Below, in pieces: positions 9,087 through 21,429 of a DNA stretch of 64,000 nucleotides. Source of the DNA: Pseudomonadota bacterium (GTDB lineage Bacteria > Pseudomonadota > Gammaproteobacteria > Burkholderiales > SG8-39); the NCBI GenBank assembly GCA_026399375.1, contig JAPLRD010000035.1, positions 1 to 64,000 of the forward strand, in the 5' to 3' direction. Under the pieces are notes generated by a model that made no database searches, was not told the origin of the DNA, and saw only the letters and a list, made by a program, of their open reading frames with translations. A program made the translations under genes and the position numbers. Each line of letters opens with the position of its first letter. Within the stretch, counting starts at the first letter, position 1.

Positions 9087-10566
9087 TCAGTACGTTCCGT
9101 TCTTCTTGAAGTCCTTGACCGCCTCGTGCAGCATGGCCTCGTCTTCCTTGGTCAGGTCCTTGGTGCTTTCGATCCGCTCCACCAGCGCCGCGTATTTGTC
9201 CTTGCAGAAGGCGCGCAACGCGCGCTCGGCCGCCAACGCCTTGGCGGTATCGATGTCGTCGAAATAGCTGTTGTTCACTGCAAAAAGCGTCAGCGCCATT
9301 TCCCAGACTTGCAGCGGCTCGTACTGCGGCTGCTTCATCAGCTCCGTCACCAAGCGTCCGCGCTCCAACTGCTTCCTGGTGGCTTCGTCGAGGTCGGAGG
9401 CGAACTGGGCAAAGGCCGCCAGTTCGCGATACTGCGCCAATGACAGGCGCACGCCGCCGCCGAGCTTCTTGATCACCTTGGTCTGCGCCGCGCCGCCGAC
9501 GCGCGACACCGAAATGCCGGCGTTGATGGCGGGGCGGATACCGGCGTTGAACAGATCGGTCCGCTTGGGTTTCGATCACCGGCAGCGCGGTGAGCGAACC
9601 GGTCTTGCCCTTGACAGCGCCCTTGGTGAATTTTTCGACGTATTCCGGGTTCACACGTGCGGCGCGCTCGAGCAGGCGCGAATGCAGGTAGAACACGTCG
9701 CCGGGATAGGCTTCGCGGCCCGGCGGGCGGCGCAGCAGCAGCGATACCTGGCGATAGGCCCAGGCCTGTTTGGTCAGATCGTCGTAAATGATCAGCGCGT
9801 CCTGCCCGCGGTCGCGGAAATATTCACCCATGGTGCAGCCGGAGTAGGGTGCGATGTACTGCATCGCCGCCGACTCGGAGGCCGTTGCAGCAACCACGAT
9901 GGTGTAAGCCATGGCGCCGTGCTCTTCCAGCCTGCGAACCACGTTGACCACCGAGGAGGCTTTCTGCCCGATCGCGACATAGACGCAGATCAGGTCCTTG
10001 CCCTTCTGGTTGATGATGGTGTCTATTGCCACCGCGGTCTTGCCGGTCTGGCGGTCGCCGATGATCAGTTCGCGCTGGCCGCGCCCGATGGGCACCATGG
10101 AGTCGATCGCCTTCAACCCGGTCTGCACCGGCTGCGATACCGATTGGCGCTCGATCACGCCCGGGGCGACTTTTTCGATCACGTCCGTAAGCTTGGCATT
10201 GACCGGGCCCTTGCCGTCGATCGGCTGGCCAAGCGAATTGACCACGCGGCCTATGAGTTCAGGTCCTATCGGCACGTCGAGAATGCGGCCGGTGCACTTT
10301 ACCGTGTCGCCTTCGGAGATGTGCTCGTAAGGTCCGAGCACCACCGCGCCGACCGAGTCGCGCTCAAGATTAAGGGCAAGCCCGAAGGTGTTCTTGGGAA
10401 ATTCCAGCATCTCGCCCGCCATCACGTCCGAGAGGCCGTGGATGCGGCAGATGCCGTCGGTCACCGATACGACCGTACCCTGGGTGCGAACGTCCGTGGA
10501 CAGCGCAAGATTCTGGATCTTGCTCTTGATCAGTTCGCTGATCTCGGAAGGATTCAACTGTTGCAT
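9087..10566 (-). CDS. atpA: ATP synthase F1 alpha subunit, interrupted by a 65-nt deletion and frameshift
   Basis: The alpha subunit of F1, regulatory partner of beta. Residues 1-335 are in one frame, from [18 protein letters not shown] through the P-loop [13 protein letters not shown] (near 170) to LPVIETQA. At 9561/9560 the frame jumps. The rest ([20 protein letters not shown] to KNGTY) is in another frame and ends at 9087. Compared with the family, the segment from GDVSAFVPTN through ITDGQIFLE is missing, 22 codons less one base, i.e. 65 nt. Restoring it gives 514 residues, the expected length. Without it the original frame continues as nonsense to 9079. The lost strand includes the serine of VISITDGQ that lines the catalytic site. 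As the whole operon is otherwise intact, an assembly error is the likeliest cause. Confidence 0.93.
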
Positions 10567-10603
10567 GCTATCTCCTGAACCTTAAATATTTTTCACGCTG
10601 CGC

Positions 10604-11143
10604 TCAACTCGCGAGAAGTCCCGCGGCCATCGCGTTCAGCTTGCCGCGCACCGAGCCGTCGATGACTTCGTCACCGACCACTACTCGCGCGCCGCCGATG
10701 AGATCGCGATCGATGCTCACCTGCGGATTGATCTTGCGTTTGAATCGTTTTTCCAGAACCGCAACCAGTCCCGCCAACTGCTCGCCCTCGAGGGCGAACG
10801 CAGTGGTGACCTGAGCGTCGACCACGCCTTCGCGTTCATTCTTCAGCGCCTCGAACTGCGCAAAAATCTCGGGCAGCAGCGTGAGCCGGTCGTATTCGAT
10901 CAGCAGCTGGATGAAGGTTTTCGCTTCGGCCGAAAGGTCTCCCGGGCACAGCGACAGGAACAATTCCTGCAACTGGCTCGAAGTCAGATCGATTTTGTAC
11001 AGGCATTCCTGCATATCCGGATGCGCGGCCACGCGGGCCAGAATACCCAGCGTCTCCGACCAGGTAGCAAGCGTTTCCCCCGCATCGGCAAGGCGGAATA
11101 CCGCCTCGGCGTAGGGCCGCGCCAGAGTTGCGGTCTCGGCCAT
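10604..11143 (-). CDS. atpH: ATP synthase F1 delta subunit
   Basis: The 179-residue delta subunit, linking the top of F1 to the b-subunit stator. The opening ATLARPYAEAVFRLA and the C-terminal family signature (PQVSIDRDLIGGARVVVGDEVIDGS without interruption in this frame) identify it. The stop is 37 bases before atpA, and the start is 6 bases after the atpF stop, so translation is probably coupled. Confidence 0.94.
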   Translation of the reverse strand: MAETATLARPYAEAVFRLADAGETLATWSETLGILARVAAHPDMQECLYKIDLTSSQLQELFLSLCPGDLSAEAKTFIQLLIEYDRLTLLPEIFAQFEALKNEREGVVDAQVTTAFALEGEQLAGLVAVLEKRFKRKINPQVSIDRDLIGGARVVVGDEVIDGSVRGKLNAMAAGLLAS

Positions 11144-11149
11144 GAGGGT

Positions 11150-11620
11150 CTAGAGCTCCCGCTTCAGCTGAGTGAGCAGATCGGCGTGCGCCTGCGCGTT
11201 GACTTCACGCTGCAGGATCTTTTCAGCCCCGCTGACCACCAAAACCGCCACCTGTTCGCGCAGCGCTTCCTTGGCGCTGGATACTTCCTGCTGGATCTCT
11301 GACTTGGCACCCGCGATCATGCGCTCACCCTCGGCCTTGGCCGAGTTTTTGGCTTCTTCGATCATCTGCAAGCCGCGTTTCTCAGCCTGGGCGATGATCT
11401 CGGCGGCACGCACCCGTGCCTTGGCGACTTCTTCGCTGGCGAGCTTTCCCGAGGCTTCCAGCTGCTGCTTACCCTGCTCACCCGCGGCCAGGCCGTCGGC
11501 GATTTGCTTTTGCCGCTCTTCGATCGCTTTCATCAGCGGCGGCCAGACGAACTTGACCGTGAACAGAATGAAGACCGCGAACGAAATCGCCTGTGCTATC
11601 AGTGTTAAATTGATGTTCAT
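11150..11620 (-). CDS. atpF: ATP synthase Fo b subunit
   Basis: The 156-residue peripheral-stalk subunit. One N-terminal membrane helix (residues 1-25, ending [18 protein letters not shown]) is followed by a long charged coiled coil that dimerises and reaches F1. [14 protein letters not shown] is the standard family junction. It lies 73 bases after atpE and 6 bases before atpH. Confidence 0.95.
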   Translation of the reverse strand: MNINLTLIAQAISFAVFILFTVKFVWPPLMKAIEERQKQIADGLAAGEQGKQQLEASGKLASEEVAKARVRAAEIIAQAEKRGLQMIEEAKNSAKAEGERMIAGAKSEIQQEVSSAKEALREQVAVLVVSGAEKILQREVNAQAHADLLTQLKREL

Positions 11621-11693
11621 GTTCGGTTCCCTAATCCGGACTATCCGGAAGCAGACAAAATGTCTCCACCAGCTATGCCGGCTCGGAGATCAA

Positions 11694-12014
<321 letters not shown>

Positions 12015-12030
12015 TTAAGGGAATGCGGAA

Positions 12031-12876
<846 letters not shown>

Positions 12877-12883
12877 TTATGCG

Positions 12884-13243
12884 CTACGTCTTTTCGCCAG
12901 CAAACAATGCCATGCTGAAGATCAAGATTGAAACGACAAACGATCCGATCAGCCCGACTATGACGACTTCTTGATAGATCGTCAGAACGAGCCAAAGCAA
13001 CAAAATTGCCAGGAAAAGCTTCGCGCCTTCGGCCTTCAAAGCGACGAGCAGGACCTCCCCCGCGGATCTAATCTTGTTTCCAGCGGTCAGCAGCGCAAAC
13101 ACCAGCCCGGCGGTTATGCTTATCAGACCGCCCAGGATCGCCGAAATCGCGCCGTGAACGCCCGCAAACCAGGCCGCAATGGATGCGATGGTTATGGTGG
13201 CCAGTACTTGCAGCCCGATCACCGGGCGGAACTTTTGCCACAC
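12884..13243 (-). CDS. atpI: ATP synthase assembly protein I
   Basis: A 119-residue membrane protein with four predicted helices, the usual first gene of the operon. In other bacteria AtpI aids c-ring assembly or Mg uptake. The start codon is GTG (MWQKFRPVIGLQVLATI), about 24 bases downstream of the start site predicted from the promoter at 13274-13303. Sequence conservation is low in this family, so the call relies on topology and position. Confidence 0.85.
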   Translation of the reverse strand: MWQKFRPVIGLQVLATITIASIAAWFAGVHGAISAILGGLISITAGLVFALLTAGNKIRSAGEVLLVALKAEGAKLFLAILLLWLVLTIYQEVVIVGLIGSFVVSILIFSMALFAGEKT

Positions 13244-13273
13244 TCGCCACTATCCTCGCTGCAAAACAGTGAA

Positions 13274-13303
13274 ATTATAAGGGCTTTGACCAATCACGGT
13301 CAA
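13274..13303 (-). promoter_or_regulatory. sigma70 promoter of the atp operon
   Basis: On the minus strand the -35 TTGACC (13303-13298) and a perfect -10 TATAAT (13279-13274) are separated by 18 bases. The expected start near 13267 lies about 24 bases before the atpI GTG. Confidence 0.8.
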
Positions 13304-13334
13304 TTCAGAAATCCACGAACGAGCCTGCAATGCT

Positions 13335-13376
13335 TTGATCCACATCAATATGAACGACTCGAGTTAAAGGTATTTA
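13335..13376 (+). promoter_or_regulatory. FNR/Anr-type box with class II promoter geometry upstream of the RquA-like gene
   Basis: 13335-13348 reads TTGATCCACATCAA, a perfect match to the FNR consensus TTGAT-N4-ATCAA. A candidate -10 TATTTA lies at 13371-13376. The box centre (13341.5) would then be 41.5 bases before a start at 13383, exactly the spacing of FNR class II activated promoters. The target is the gene starting at 13498. The same box is centred about 74 bases upstream of the predicted atp start site on the other strand. Confidence 0.65.
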
Positions 13377-13497
13377 GCTAGGTCTGGAAACGCGGGCGAT
13401 CGGCCTGGATTAGCTTGATGGCGCGGACGAAAACCGCGATACTGTGCGGTTGCTTCATCAGTCGAATTTCTTTCCTTTTATCGCTTGAGGTAGTGTA

Positions 13498-14289
13498 ATG
13501 AATGCGTGGGTGATGACTGGGGCGTTCGCCCTGTTCTTTCTGCTGGCCTCCACCGGCCTGTTCTTCTTCGTCGTGACCCGGGGGGCGCTGGTTCTACGCG
13601 GGCTTTCCCCAGGCTCACAAAGCGACAAGTCGCACGTGTACCCAATTTACTCGAACATGCGCCTGATCAAAATGGTGGATTTTCAGCCCATCATCTCGGC
13701 CATTCTGCTGTTTCAGTATCACCGCCTGGTCTCCAAGATCGTCGCCGGACTGGAGCAGACGGATCTTCGCAACAAGAAAGTGCTGATTACGTCCTGCGCT
13801 TTCGGCAACGTGATCCCGCGCGTGGTAAAAGCCGCGGTCGGGGCCGGCGCCGAGCGCGTCCTGATCGCCGACATCATTCACAACGAGCTCATTCACGCGA
13901 AAAGCAAACTCGGCGAGTTTTCCGGGAAGGTGGACTACATTGAAGACAATGCGACCTCGATGACGCAAAAGGAAGGCAGTGTCGCCGCCAACGTCATCTT
14001 CTTTCTGCTGCACGAACTACCGCATCACCTGAAGGGCCAGGCGCTCGCTGAGGCCGGACGCATGCTCGCCCCGGGGGGCAAGCTTTACCTGGCCGAGTTT
14101 CACCGGCCGGAACTCTGGGTGCTGCGCGCTCTGAGTTGGACCTATTTCAAGGTGTTCGAGCCGCTCGGCCTCGCGCTTTGGGATACGCACGATCCGCTTG
14201 CCTGCCTGCAAGACATGGGCGGATGGAAGTGCGAGCGCACAACTTACTTCTTCGGCAATTTTCAAATAGTCACCGCGACCAAGTTGTAG
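13498..14289 (+). CDS. rquA: RquA-like class I methyltransferase-fold protein, possible rhodoquinone biosynthesis enzyme
   Basis: The protein has 263 residues. Residues 1-30 form one hydrophobic membrane segment. A methyltransferase-like domain follows (KKVLITSCAFGNVIPRV near residue 95, ERVLIADI near 120, IFFLLHELPHH near 165, GGKLYLAEFHRPELW near 195). Motif I lacks the usual GxGxG, with SCAFGN in its place. As I recall the RquA family, which converts ubiquinone to rhodoquinone using SAM, it shares a degenerate motif I, an FFLLHE-P segment, a [YF]HRP segment and a following FEPLALALW-type helix. All of these are seen here. GAGG lies seven bases before the ATG. It is monocistronic behind an FNR-type box. 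The alternative is a UbiE-like quinone or lipid methyltransferase, so the symbol is tentative. Confidence 0.6.
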   Translation: MNAWVMTGAFALFFLLASTGLFFFVVTRGALVLRGLSPGSQSDKSHVYPIYSNMRLIKMVDFQPIISAILLFQYHRLVSKIVAGLEQTDLRNKKVLITSCAFGNVIPRVVKAAVGAGAERVLIADIIHNELIHAKSKLGEFSGKVDYIEDNATSMTQKEGSVAANVIFFLLHELPHHLKGQALAEAGRMLAPGGKLYLAEFHRPELWVLRALSWTYFKVFEPLGLALWDTHDPLACLQDMGGWKCERTTYFFGNFQIVTATKL

Positions 14290-14405
14290 CCACCGGGTCG
14301 CCGCAGTAGCGCCTCACGAAGAAAACTGGGGCGCGAAGAGTTCCTGCTATCTGCGGGGATTGCCAGATAACGGGGGGTGCCGGATCGTCGGGCGAGGGCT
14401 CTGCC

Positions 14406-15245
14406 TCAACCTTTGAATTTGGACAGCAGATCGTCCAGGTGTTCGTGGTTGGCGTAGCTGATCACCAGTTTGCCCGCTCCCTTCTTGCCCGGTTTGATTT
14501 CGACCTTGGTCCCGAATTTTTCCGACAATTCTTCTTCGAAGCGCAGAATGTCGCGACTGGTCTTTAGCTTGTTCGGGTTTTTCAGTTTCGGGTTGAGTAT
14601 GTCCTGAACCGCCTTCTCGGTTTCACGCACCGACAGGCCGCGTTCGGTCACCCGCCGGGCGACGTCTTCCTGACGCCTCCCTTCCAGCGCGAGCAGGGCA
14701 CGCGCATGGCCCATGTCGATCTTGCCGTCGACAAGCAGTGCCTGCACCGATTGCGGCAGGTTCAACAGGCGCAGCAGATTGGTGGTGGCCGCACGCGAAC
14801 GCCCCACGGCATCGGCCGCCTCCTGGTGCGTCATCTTGAATTCGTTGATCAGACGGTGGATGCCGGTGGCCTCTTCCAGCGGATTCAGGTTTTCGCGCTG
14901 GATGTTCTCTATCAACGCCATCGCCAGGGCCGCAGAGTCCGGCACCTCACGGACCACGACCGGAACTTCACGCAGGCCGGCTATTCTCGCAGCCCGCCAG
15001 CGCCGCTCGCCGGCGATGATCTCGTAGCGACCTTTGCCGATGGTGCGTGCCAGAATTGGCTGCATCACGCCCTGAGACTTTAGCGAGCGCGCCAGCTCTT
15101 CCAGCGATGCCTGGTCCATGCGCGTGCGAGGCTGGTATTTTCCAGGCTGCAGATCGTCCAGCCTGACGCTGAGGAAAGCTTCGTTCCCCCCCGCCTCTTC
15201 GTCCTTGGCCAACAATGCATCCAGGCCACGCCCCAGTCCTTTCAT
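14406..15245 (-). CDS. parB: Chromosome-partitioning protein ParB
   Basis: The 279-residue parS-binding CTP switch protein. The start at 15245 gives the classic MKGLGRGLDALL opening, while an upstream in-frame start would add 31 non-family residues. The ParB/Srx domain contains the CTP-binding box GERRWRAARIAGL near residue 95, followed by the helix-turn-helix (MTHQEAADAVGRSRAATTNL near 150) and a C-terminal dimerisation domain ending in the lysine-rich KKGAGKLVISYANHEHL. It lies 14 bases after parA. The target sites are the two palindromes at 18722 and 18829. Confidence 0.95.
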   Translation of the reverse strand: MKGLGRGLDALLAKDEEAGGNEAFLSVRLDDLQPGKYQPRTRMDQASLEELARSLKSQGVMQPILARTIGKGRYEIIAGERRWRAARIAGLREVPVVVREVPDSAALAMALIENIQRENLNPLEEATGIHRLINEFKMTHQEAADAVGRSRAATTNLLRLLNLPQSVQALLVDGKIDMGHARALLALEGRRQEDVARRVTERGLSVRETEKAVQDILNPKLKNPNKLKTSRDILRFEEELSEKFGTKVEIKPGKKGAGKLVISYANHEHLDDLLSKFKG

Positions 15246-15259
15246 CCTGATTTCCTTGT

Positions 15260-16045
15260 TCAGACCGCGGCAGCGACAGAGACCGAGCGCGACAATAGTT
15301 CGACCGCCAGCGCCACGTAGGCCTGCGAACCCTTGCACGCATTGTCCAGGCTTACCGCCGGAGCGCCATAGCTCGGGGCTTCGGCGAGGCGCACATTGCG
15401 CGGGATGATCGTTTCATACAATTTGTCGCCGAAATGCTGCTGCAGCTGGGCCGATACCTGCTGCGCGAGCGAATTGCGCGGATCGTACATGGTGCGCAGC
15501 AGGCCCTCTATTTCGAGTTGCGGATTGAGGTGTTTGCGCACCTTGCGTATGGTTTCCACCAAGTCGCTCAGACCTTCCAGCGCGTAATACTCGCACTGCA
15601 TCGGAATCATCACCGCTTCCGCTGCGACCAGGCCGTTGAGGGTTAGCAGGTTGAGTGCGGGGGGGCAGTCCAGGAGAATGAAATCGTATTCTGCCGCAAC
15701 CGAAACGAGGGCCGACTTGAGCCGTGTTTCGCGGTTATCCAGGCCAACCATTTCAACTTCGGCACCGGCGAGTTCCCGATTGGCGGGCACCAGGTCGTAG
15801 CCGCCGCTTTCCGACTTTTGACGAACCGCCTGCGCCGTCGTCAGGCCGAGCAGGACCTGATATACGGAGTTTTCCAGATTGCGTTTGTCGATGCCGCTGC
15901 CCATGGTGGCGTTGCCTTGCGGATCCAGGTCGATCAGCAGCACGCGCTTGCCTGCGCCGGCAAGGCTCGCCGCAAGATTCACACTGGTCGTGGTCTTGCC
16001 CACCCCGCCCTTCTGGTTGGCGATGGCCAGGATGCGCGCCATCAT
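15260..16045 (-). CDS. parA: Chromosome-partitioning ATPase ParA (Soj)
   Basis: A 261-residue Walker-type ATPase that moves ParB-parS complexes. The deviant Walker A box QKGGVGKTTT is near residue 12, Walker A' LLIDLDPQGNAT near 40, and Walker B FILLDCPP near 120. The start ATG at 16045 overlaps the rsmG stop as ATGA (a second Met follows immediately), implying translational coupling. It is the short chromosomal type, without the N-terminal helix-turn-helix of plasmid ParA. Confidence 0.95.
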   Translation of the reverse strand: MMARILAIANQKGGVGKTTTSVNLAASLAGAGKRVLLIDLDPQGNATMGSGIDKRNLENSVYQVLLGLTTAQAVRQKSESGGYDLVPANRELAGAEVEMVGLDNRETRLKSALVSVAAEYDFILLDCPPALNLLTLNGLVAAEAVMIPMQCEYYALEGLSDLVETIRKVRKHLNPQLEIEGLLRTMYDPRNSLAQQVSAQLQQHFGDKLYETIIPRNVRLAEAPSYGAPAVSLDNACKGSQAYVALAVELLSRSVSVAAAV

Positions 16046-16673
16046 GCAACCTGCTCGCCGAGTCCGATCAGAACCAGATGCCTCGCACCGTCCAGTCCGG
16101 GTACCGCAAGCGGCAGCACGTGCAGGACTTTGCAGTCGGTCGGCAGCTTTTCGATTTCCTCGTACGGATGCAAACCCTTCATAGCCGCGAATATCCCGCC
16201 CGTCGCGAGCAGGTGGCGCGTCACTTGCACAAATTCGCCCATGTCCGAAAACGCGCGCGAAATGATGACGTCGAACTTGTCCGGCGTCTGCCAGGACTCG
16301 ACGCGTTCGCTGCATACGCCGGCGTTTTTCAGCTTCAGTTCCATTACCGCCTGGTTCAGAAACGCAGCCTTTTTGTGATTGCTGTCGAGCAGCGTCACCT
16401 GTGTATCTGGATTGGCTATTGCGAGCGGAATCCCGGGCAAGCCGGCGCCGCTGCCGACATCCAGCAGCCGCTTGGCGTGCAGATGCGGTGCCACTGCTAG
16501 ACTGTCCAGTAAGTGATGGCTCACCATCTTGTCCGGCTCGCGAATGGCGGTGAGGTTATGCACCCGGTTCCATTTCTCGATGAGCGCGATATAGTCGAGC
16601 AGCCTTTGCTGGGTGTCGCGGTCAAGCGTCAGTCCCAGCGCGATGAGTCCGCGCTTCAGTTGATCGGCTGTGC

Positions 16674-16677
<4 letters not shown>
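16042..16677 (-). CDS. rsmG: 16S rRNA (guanine-527-N7)-methyltransferase RsmG
   Basis: A 211-residue SAM-dependent methyltransferase acting on G527 of 16S rRNA. The SAM motif [15 protein letters not shown] is near residue 70, and the family segment [11 protein letters not shown] is near 130. The start overlaps the mnmG stop by four bases (ATGA) and its stop overlaps parA, giving a tightly coupled mnmG-rsmG-parA-parB unit, the typical origin-proximal arrangement. Confidence 0.95.
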
Positions 16678-18659
<1,982 letters not shown>

Positions 18660-18721
18660 GCGCCAGCTGCCGTGCCAAAGAGGCGCGATTTTACGCTGTT
18701 TTCCTGCGAACCGTAAGCCTT

Positions 18722-18737
18722 TGTTCCACGTGGAACA
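18722..18737. promoter_or_regulatory. parS-like ParB binding site 1
   Basis: TGTTCCACGTGGAACA is a perfect 16-bp palindrome that differs from the widespread parS consensus TGTTTCACGTGAAACA by one symmetric pair. It is located 63 bases upstream of mnmG and 3.5 kb from parB. Confidence 0.88.
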
Positions 18738-18828
18738 TCAGCGAATCTGGTTGCGCTTGATGAGAAGACGCGTGAAGCAACCTTAATCGTCGTCCGGCAT
18801 GAACGAAAACGGATTTGGATGGCTGCGA

Positions 18829-18844
18829 TGTTCCACGTGGAACA
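18829..18844. promoter_or_regulatory. parS-like ParB binding site 2
   Basis: A second, identical copy of the 16-bp palindrome TGTTCCACGTGGAACA, centred 107 bases from the first. The stretch 18660-18934 holds no gene, and these two sites are its main content. Confidence 0.88.
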
Positions 18845-18934
18845 TTCAGGCAAAATCCTGGCGCAAAAATCTAGACGACCACCCCGAAATGCGCCAATTC
18901 TTACGTCGAGAAAATCCGTGCATGCGCGATGCAG

Positions 18935-19672
18935 CTACTCGCTGTCCTTCCCGCTAACCAAACCGAGATAACTCTCAATGACGCGAGGATTGGACACCAA
19001 GTCGACGCTCGGCCCCTCAAGTACGATTTCACCGGTTTCCAGCACGTAGCCGTAATCGGCCACCTGCAAAGCCGCGCGCGCGTTCTGTTCCACCAAGAGG
19101 ATCGACACTCCGGTTTCGCGCAAACTGGAAATAATACGAAAAATATCGCGCACGATCAGTGGTGCCAAACCAAGACTGGGTTCGTCCAGCATCAGCAGAC
19201 GCGGTCGGCTCATCAATGCGCGGCCCAAAGCAAGCATCTGCCGCTCGCCGCCGGAGAGCGTTCCGGCAAGCTGCTTGTAACGCTCCTTCAGACGCGGAAA
19301 CAACTGGTAGACCTTTTCGAAATCATCCGCGATGGTCTTGTCACGCTTGCGATAGCGGTGAAACGCACCTAAGACGAGATTGTCCTCCACGGTCATCGCT
19401 GCGAACAATTCGCGCCGCTCAGGCACCAGGCACAAGCCCCGCCCGACGCGCTGTTCCGGCTCTACGTGCGTCATTTCCTTGCCTAGATATCTGATGCTGC
19501 CATGCATGGGCAGCATGCCCATCAGCGCCGCCAGCATAGTCGTCTTGCCCGCGCCATTGGGACCGATGACCGTCACTATCTTGCTCTCTTCCACTTCCAG
19601 TTCAGCCTGGTGTACGGCCTCCACCATGCCGTAGGCCACCGACAGACCGCGCACCTGCAGCAGCGGTGTCAT
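18935..19672 (-). CDS. livF: Branched-chain amino acid-type ABC transporter ATP-binding protein LivF
   Basis: A 245-residue cytoplasmic ATPase. Walker A is [14 protein letters not shown] (near residue 38), the ABC signature [16 protein letters not shown] (near 140), Walker [14 protein letters not shown] (near 160) and the H-loop region [12 protein letters not shown] (near 195). The LivF hallmark [13 protein letters not shown] is present. The start overlaps the end of the livMG fusion by four bases. It is the last gene of the livH-livMG-livF unit, and no receptor gene is present in the unit. Confidence 0.94.
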   Translation of the reverse strand: MTPLLQVRGLSVAYGMVEAVHQAELEVEESKIVTVIGPNGAGKTTMLAALMGMLPMHGSIRYLGKEMTHVEPEQRVGRGLCLVPERRELFAAMTVEDNLVLGAFHRYRKRDKTIADDFEKVYQLFPRLKERYKQLAGTLSGGERQMLALGRALMSRPRLLMLDEPSLGLAPLIVRDIFRIISSLRETGVSILLVEQNARAALQVADYGYVLETGEIVLEGPSVDLVSNPRVIESYLGLVSGKDSE

Positions 19673-21429
19673 TTGACACCGCCCAGATAAGCTTCCAGCA
19701 CCACAGGATTGGCCTGAATCTCCTTTGGCAGACCTTCGGCCAGCTTTTCACCGAAATCCATTACCACCAACCGGTCCACCAGTTTCATCACGAAATCCAT
19801 GTCGTGCTCGACCAGCAGGATGCTCATGCCTTCCGATTTCAGCTTGCGCAAGAGTTCAGCAAGCGAGCGCTTTTCCTGGAAGCGCAGCCCTGCCGCCGGC
19901 TCGTCCAGCAGCAGCAGAACCGGGTCGGCGCAAAGGGCACGCGCAATTTCCATGATCCGCTGCTGTCCCAACGCAAGGTTGCCGGCCTGCTCGTGGATGC
20001 TGTCCCCCAGCCCGACACGTTCGAGCTGGCGCGCCGCTTCAGCGAGCAGCTTCGCCTCCTCCGCGCGCTCCATATGGAGAGCGGCACTGATCACGCCCAT
20101 GTCGCCGCGTTGATGTGCGCCGATCGCAACGTTCTCCAAGACGCTCATGTCCGGCAGGAGATGCACGTGCTGGAAAGTGCGCGCCATGCCGCGGGTGACG
20201 ATGGCGCGCGACGACAAAATGTCGATGCGCTCGCCGCGAAAGTTCACCTCGCCACCCGTCGCCGGGAGCACGCCGGTGACCAGATTGAATACCGTGCTCT
20301 TGCCCGCCCCGTTGGGTCCAATCAGGCCGAGAATCTCGCCGCTGTCCATGGAAAACGACAAATCATTGACTGCCAGCAATCCGCCAAACGTCTTTCGCGC
20401 ACCCTTCAACTCCAGCACAGTTTCGCCGGCAGCCGGCCGCGCGCGCGTTGGCAGGGACTGGGTCGCCGGCGGAAGCGGCTTGTTCGGTGAGGGGAAATAG
20501 CGCACCACCAGCGGCATGATTCCGTCGCGCGCACGCTGCAGCAACAGCACCAGCAGCACGCCGAAGACAATCATCTCAAAGTTGCCGCTTTGACCCAGCA
20601 ACTTGGGTAGCAGATCCTGCAGCCACTGTTTGAGTATGGTGAGTATGCCCGCCCCGATTACCGCGCCCCAGACGGAAGCCGCCCCGCCGACGACAGCCAT
20701 AAACAGATATTCGATGCCGGCGTTGATGGAAAATGGCGTCGGGTTCACGAACCGCAGCAGGTGCGCGTAAAGCCACCCTGACAGGCTTGCAAGCAGGGCG
20801 GCATAGACGAAGATGATGATTTTCATCCGTGCGGTATTGACACCGAAACTCTCCGCCATCAAGCCGCCGCCTTTCAGCGCACGGATGGCACGGCCGGAAC
20901 GCGAATCGAGCAGGTTGTGCATGGACAGCAGCGCAAGCAATGCTAGGGTCCAGATGAGGTAATGAAACTTGCGGCCCGAGTCCAATACGATGCCAAACAG
21001 ACTGATTGCCGGCAGGCTTGAAATGCCGGTATGACCGCCGAGAAACTCCATATTGCCGAAAAGAAAGTACAGGCTAATACCCCAGGCGATGGTCCCGAGC
21101 GGCAGGTAATGGCCCGAAAGGCGCAAGCTAATAAAGCCAAGGAAAAGGGCGATAACGAAAGTAAGCGCTAACCCTCCAACTAATGTCAACCAAGGAGAAA
21201 CACCGTAGACGGTGGTCAGGTAAGCGGTCGTATATGCGCCCAGACCGACAAACGCCGCCTGGCCAAAGGAGGTCAAACCACCTACTCCGGTAAGCAGAAC
21301 CAGCCCCATCGCCACAATGCTGTACAGGCCAATGTAATTCAGCAGGGTGATCTGAAATTCGGGCAGCACCAGGGGCGCGACCAGCATGAAAGCGAGGAAC
21401 ACGCCGAGGACGATGCGTGCCCGGGTCAT
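19669..21429 (-). CDS. livMG: LivM-LivG fusion: ABC permease joined to ABC ATPase
   Basis: A 586-residue two-domain protein. Residues 1-325 are a LivM-type permease with about nine to ten membrane helices ([20 protein letters not shown] near 55; the EAA-like loop [20 protein letters not shown] near 185). After a Pro-rich linker near 330-350 comes a LivG-type ATPase: Walker [17 protein letters not shown], a signature with [14 protein letters not shown] (Ser of LSGGQ replaced), Walker [13 protein letters not shown]-loop LLVEHDMDF. The start at 21429 overlaps the livH stop as ATGA; an upstream in-frame start adds non-family residues. Such fusions occur in Burkholderiales. Confidence 0.93.
   Translation of the reverse strand: MTRARIVLGVFLAFMLVAPLVLPEFQITLLNYIGLYSIVAMGLVLLTGVGGLTSFGQAAFVGLGAYTTAYLTTVYGVSPWLTLVGGLALTFVIALFLGFISLRLSGHYLPLGTIAWGISLYFLFGNMEFLGGHTGISSLPAISLFGIVLDSGRKFHYLIWTLALLALLSMHNLLDSRSGRAIRALKGGGLMAESFGVNTARMKIIIFVYAALLASLSGWLYAHLLRFVNPTPFSINAGIEYLFMAVVGGAASVWGAVIGAGILTILKQWLQDLLPKLLGQSGNFEMIVFGVLLVLLLQRARDGIMPLVVRYFPSPNKPLPPATQSLPTRARPAAGETVLELKGARKTFGGLLAVNDLSFSMDSGEILGLIGPNGAGKSTVFNLVTGVLPATGGEVNFRGERIDILSSRAIVTRGMARTFQHVHLLPDMSVLENVAIGAHQRGDMGVISAALHMERAEEAKLLAEAARQLERVGLGDSIHEQAGNLALGQQRIMEIARALCADPVLLLLDEPAAGLRFQEKRSLAELLRKLKSEGMSILLVEHDMDFVMKLVDRLVVMDFGEKLAEGLPKEIQANPVVLEAYLGGVK

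Noticed and set aside
15246-15338. Extended parB start
   Set aside because: It adds 31 residues overlapping the end of parA, and the usual MKGLGRGL opening is at 15245.
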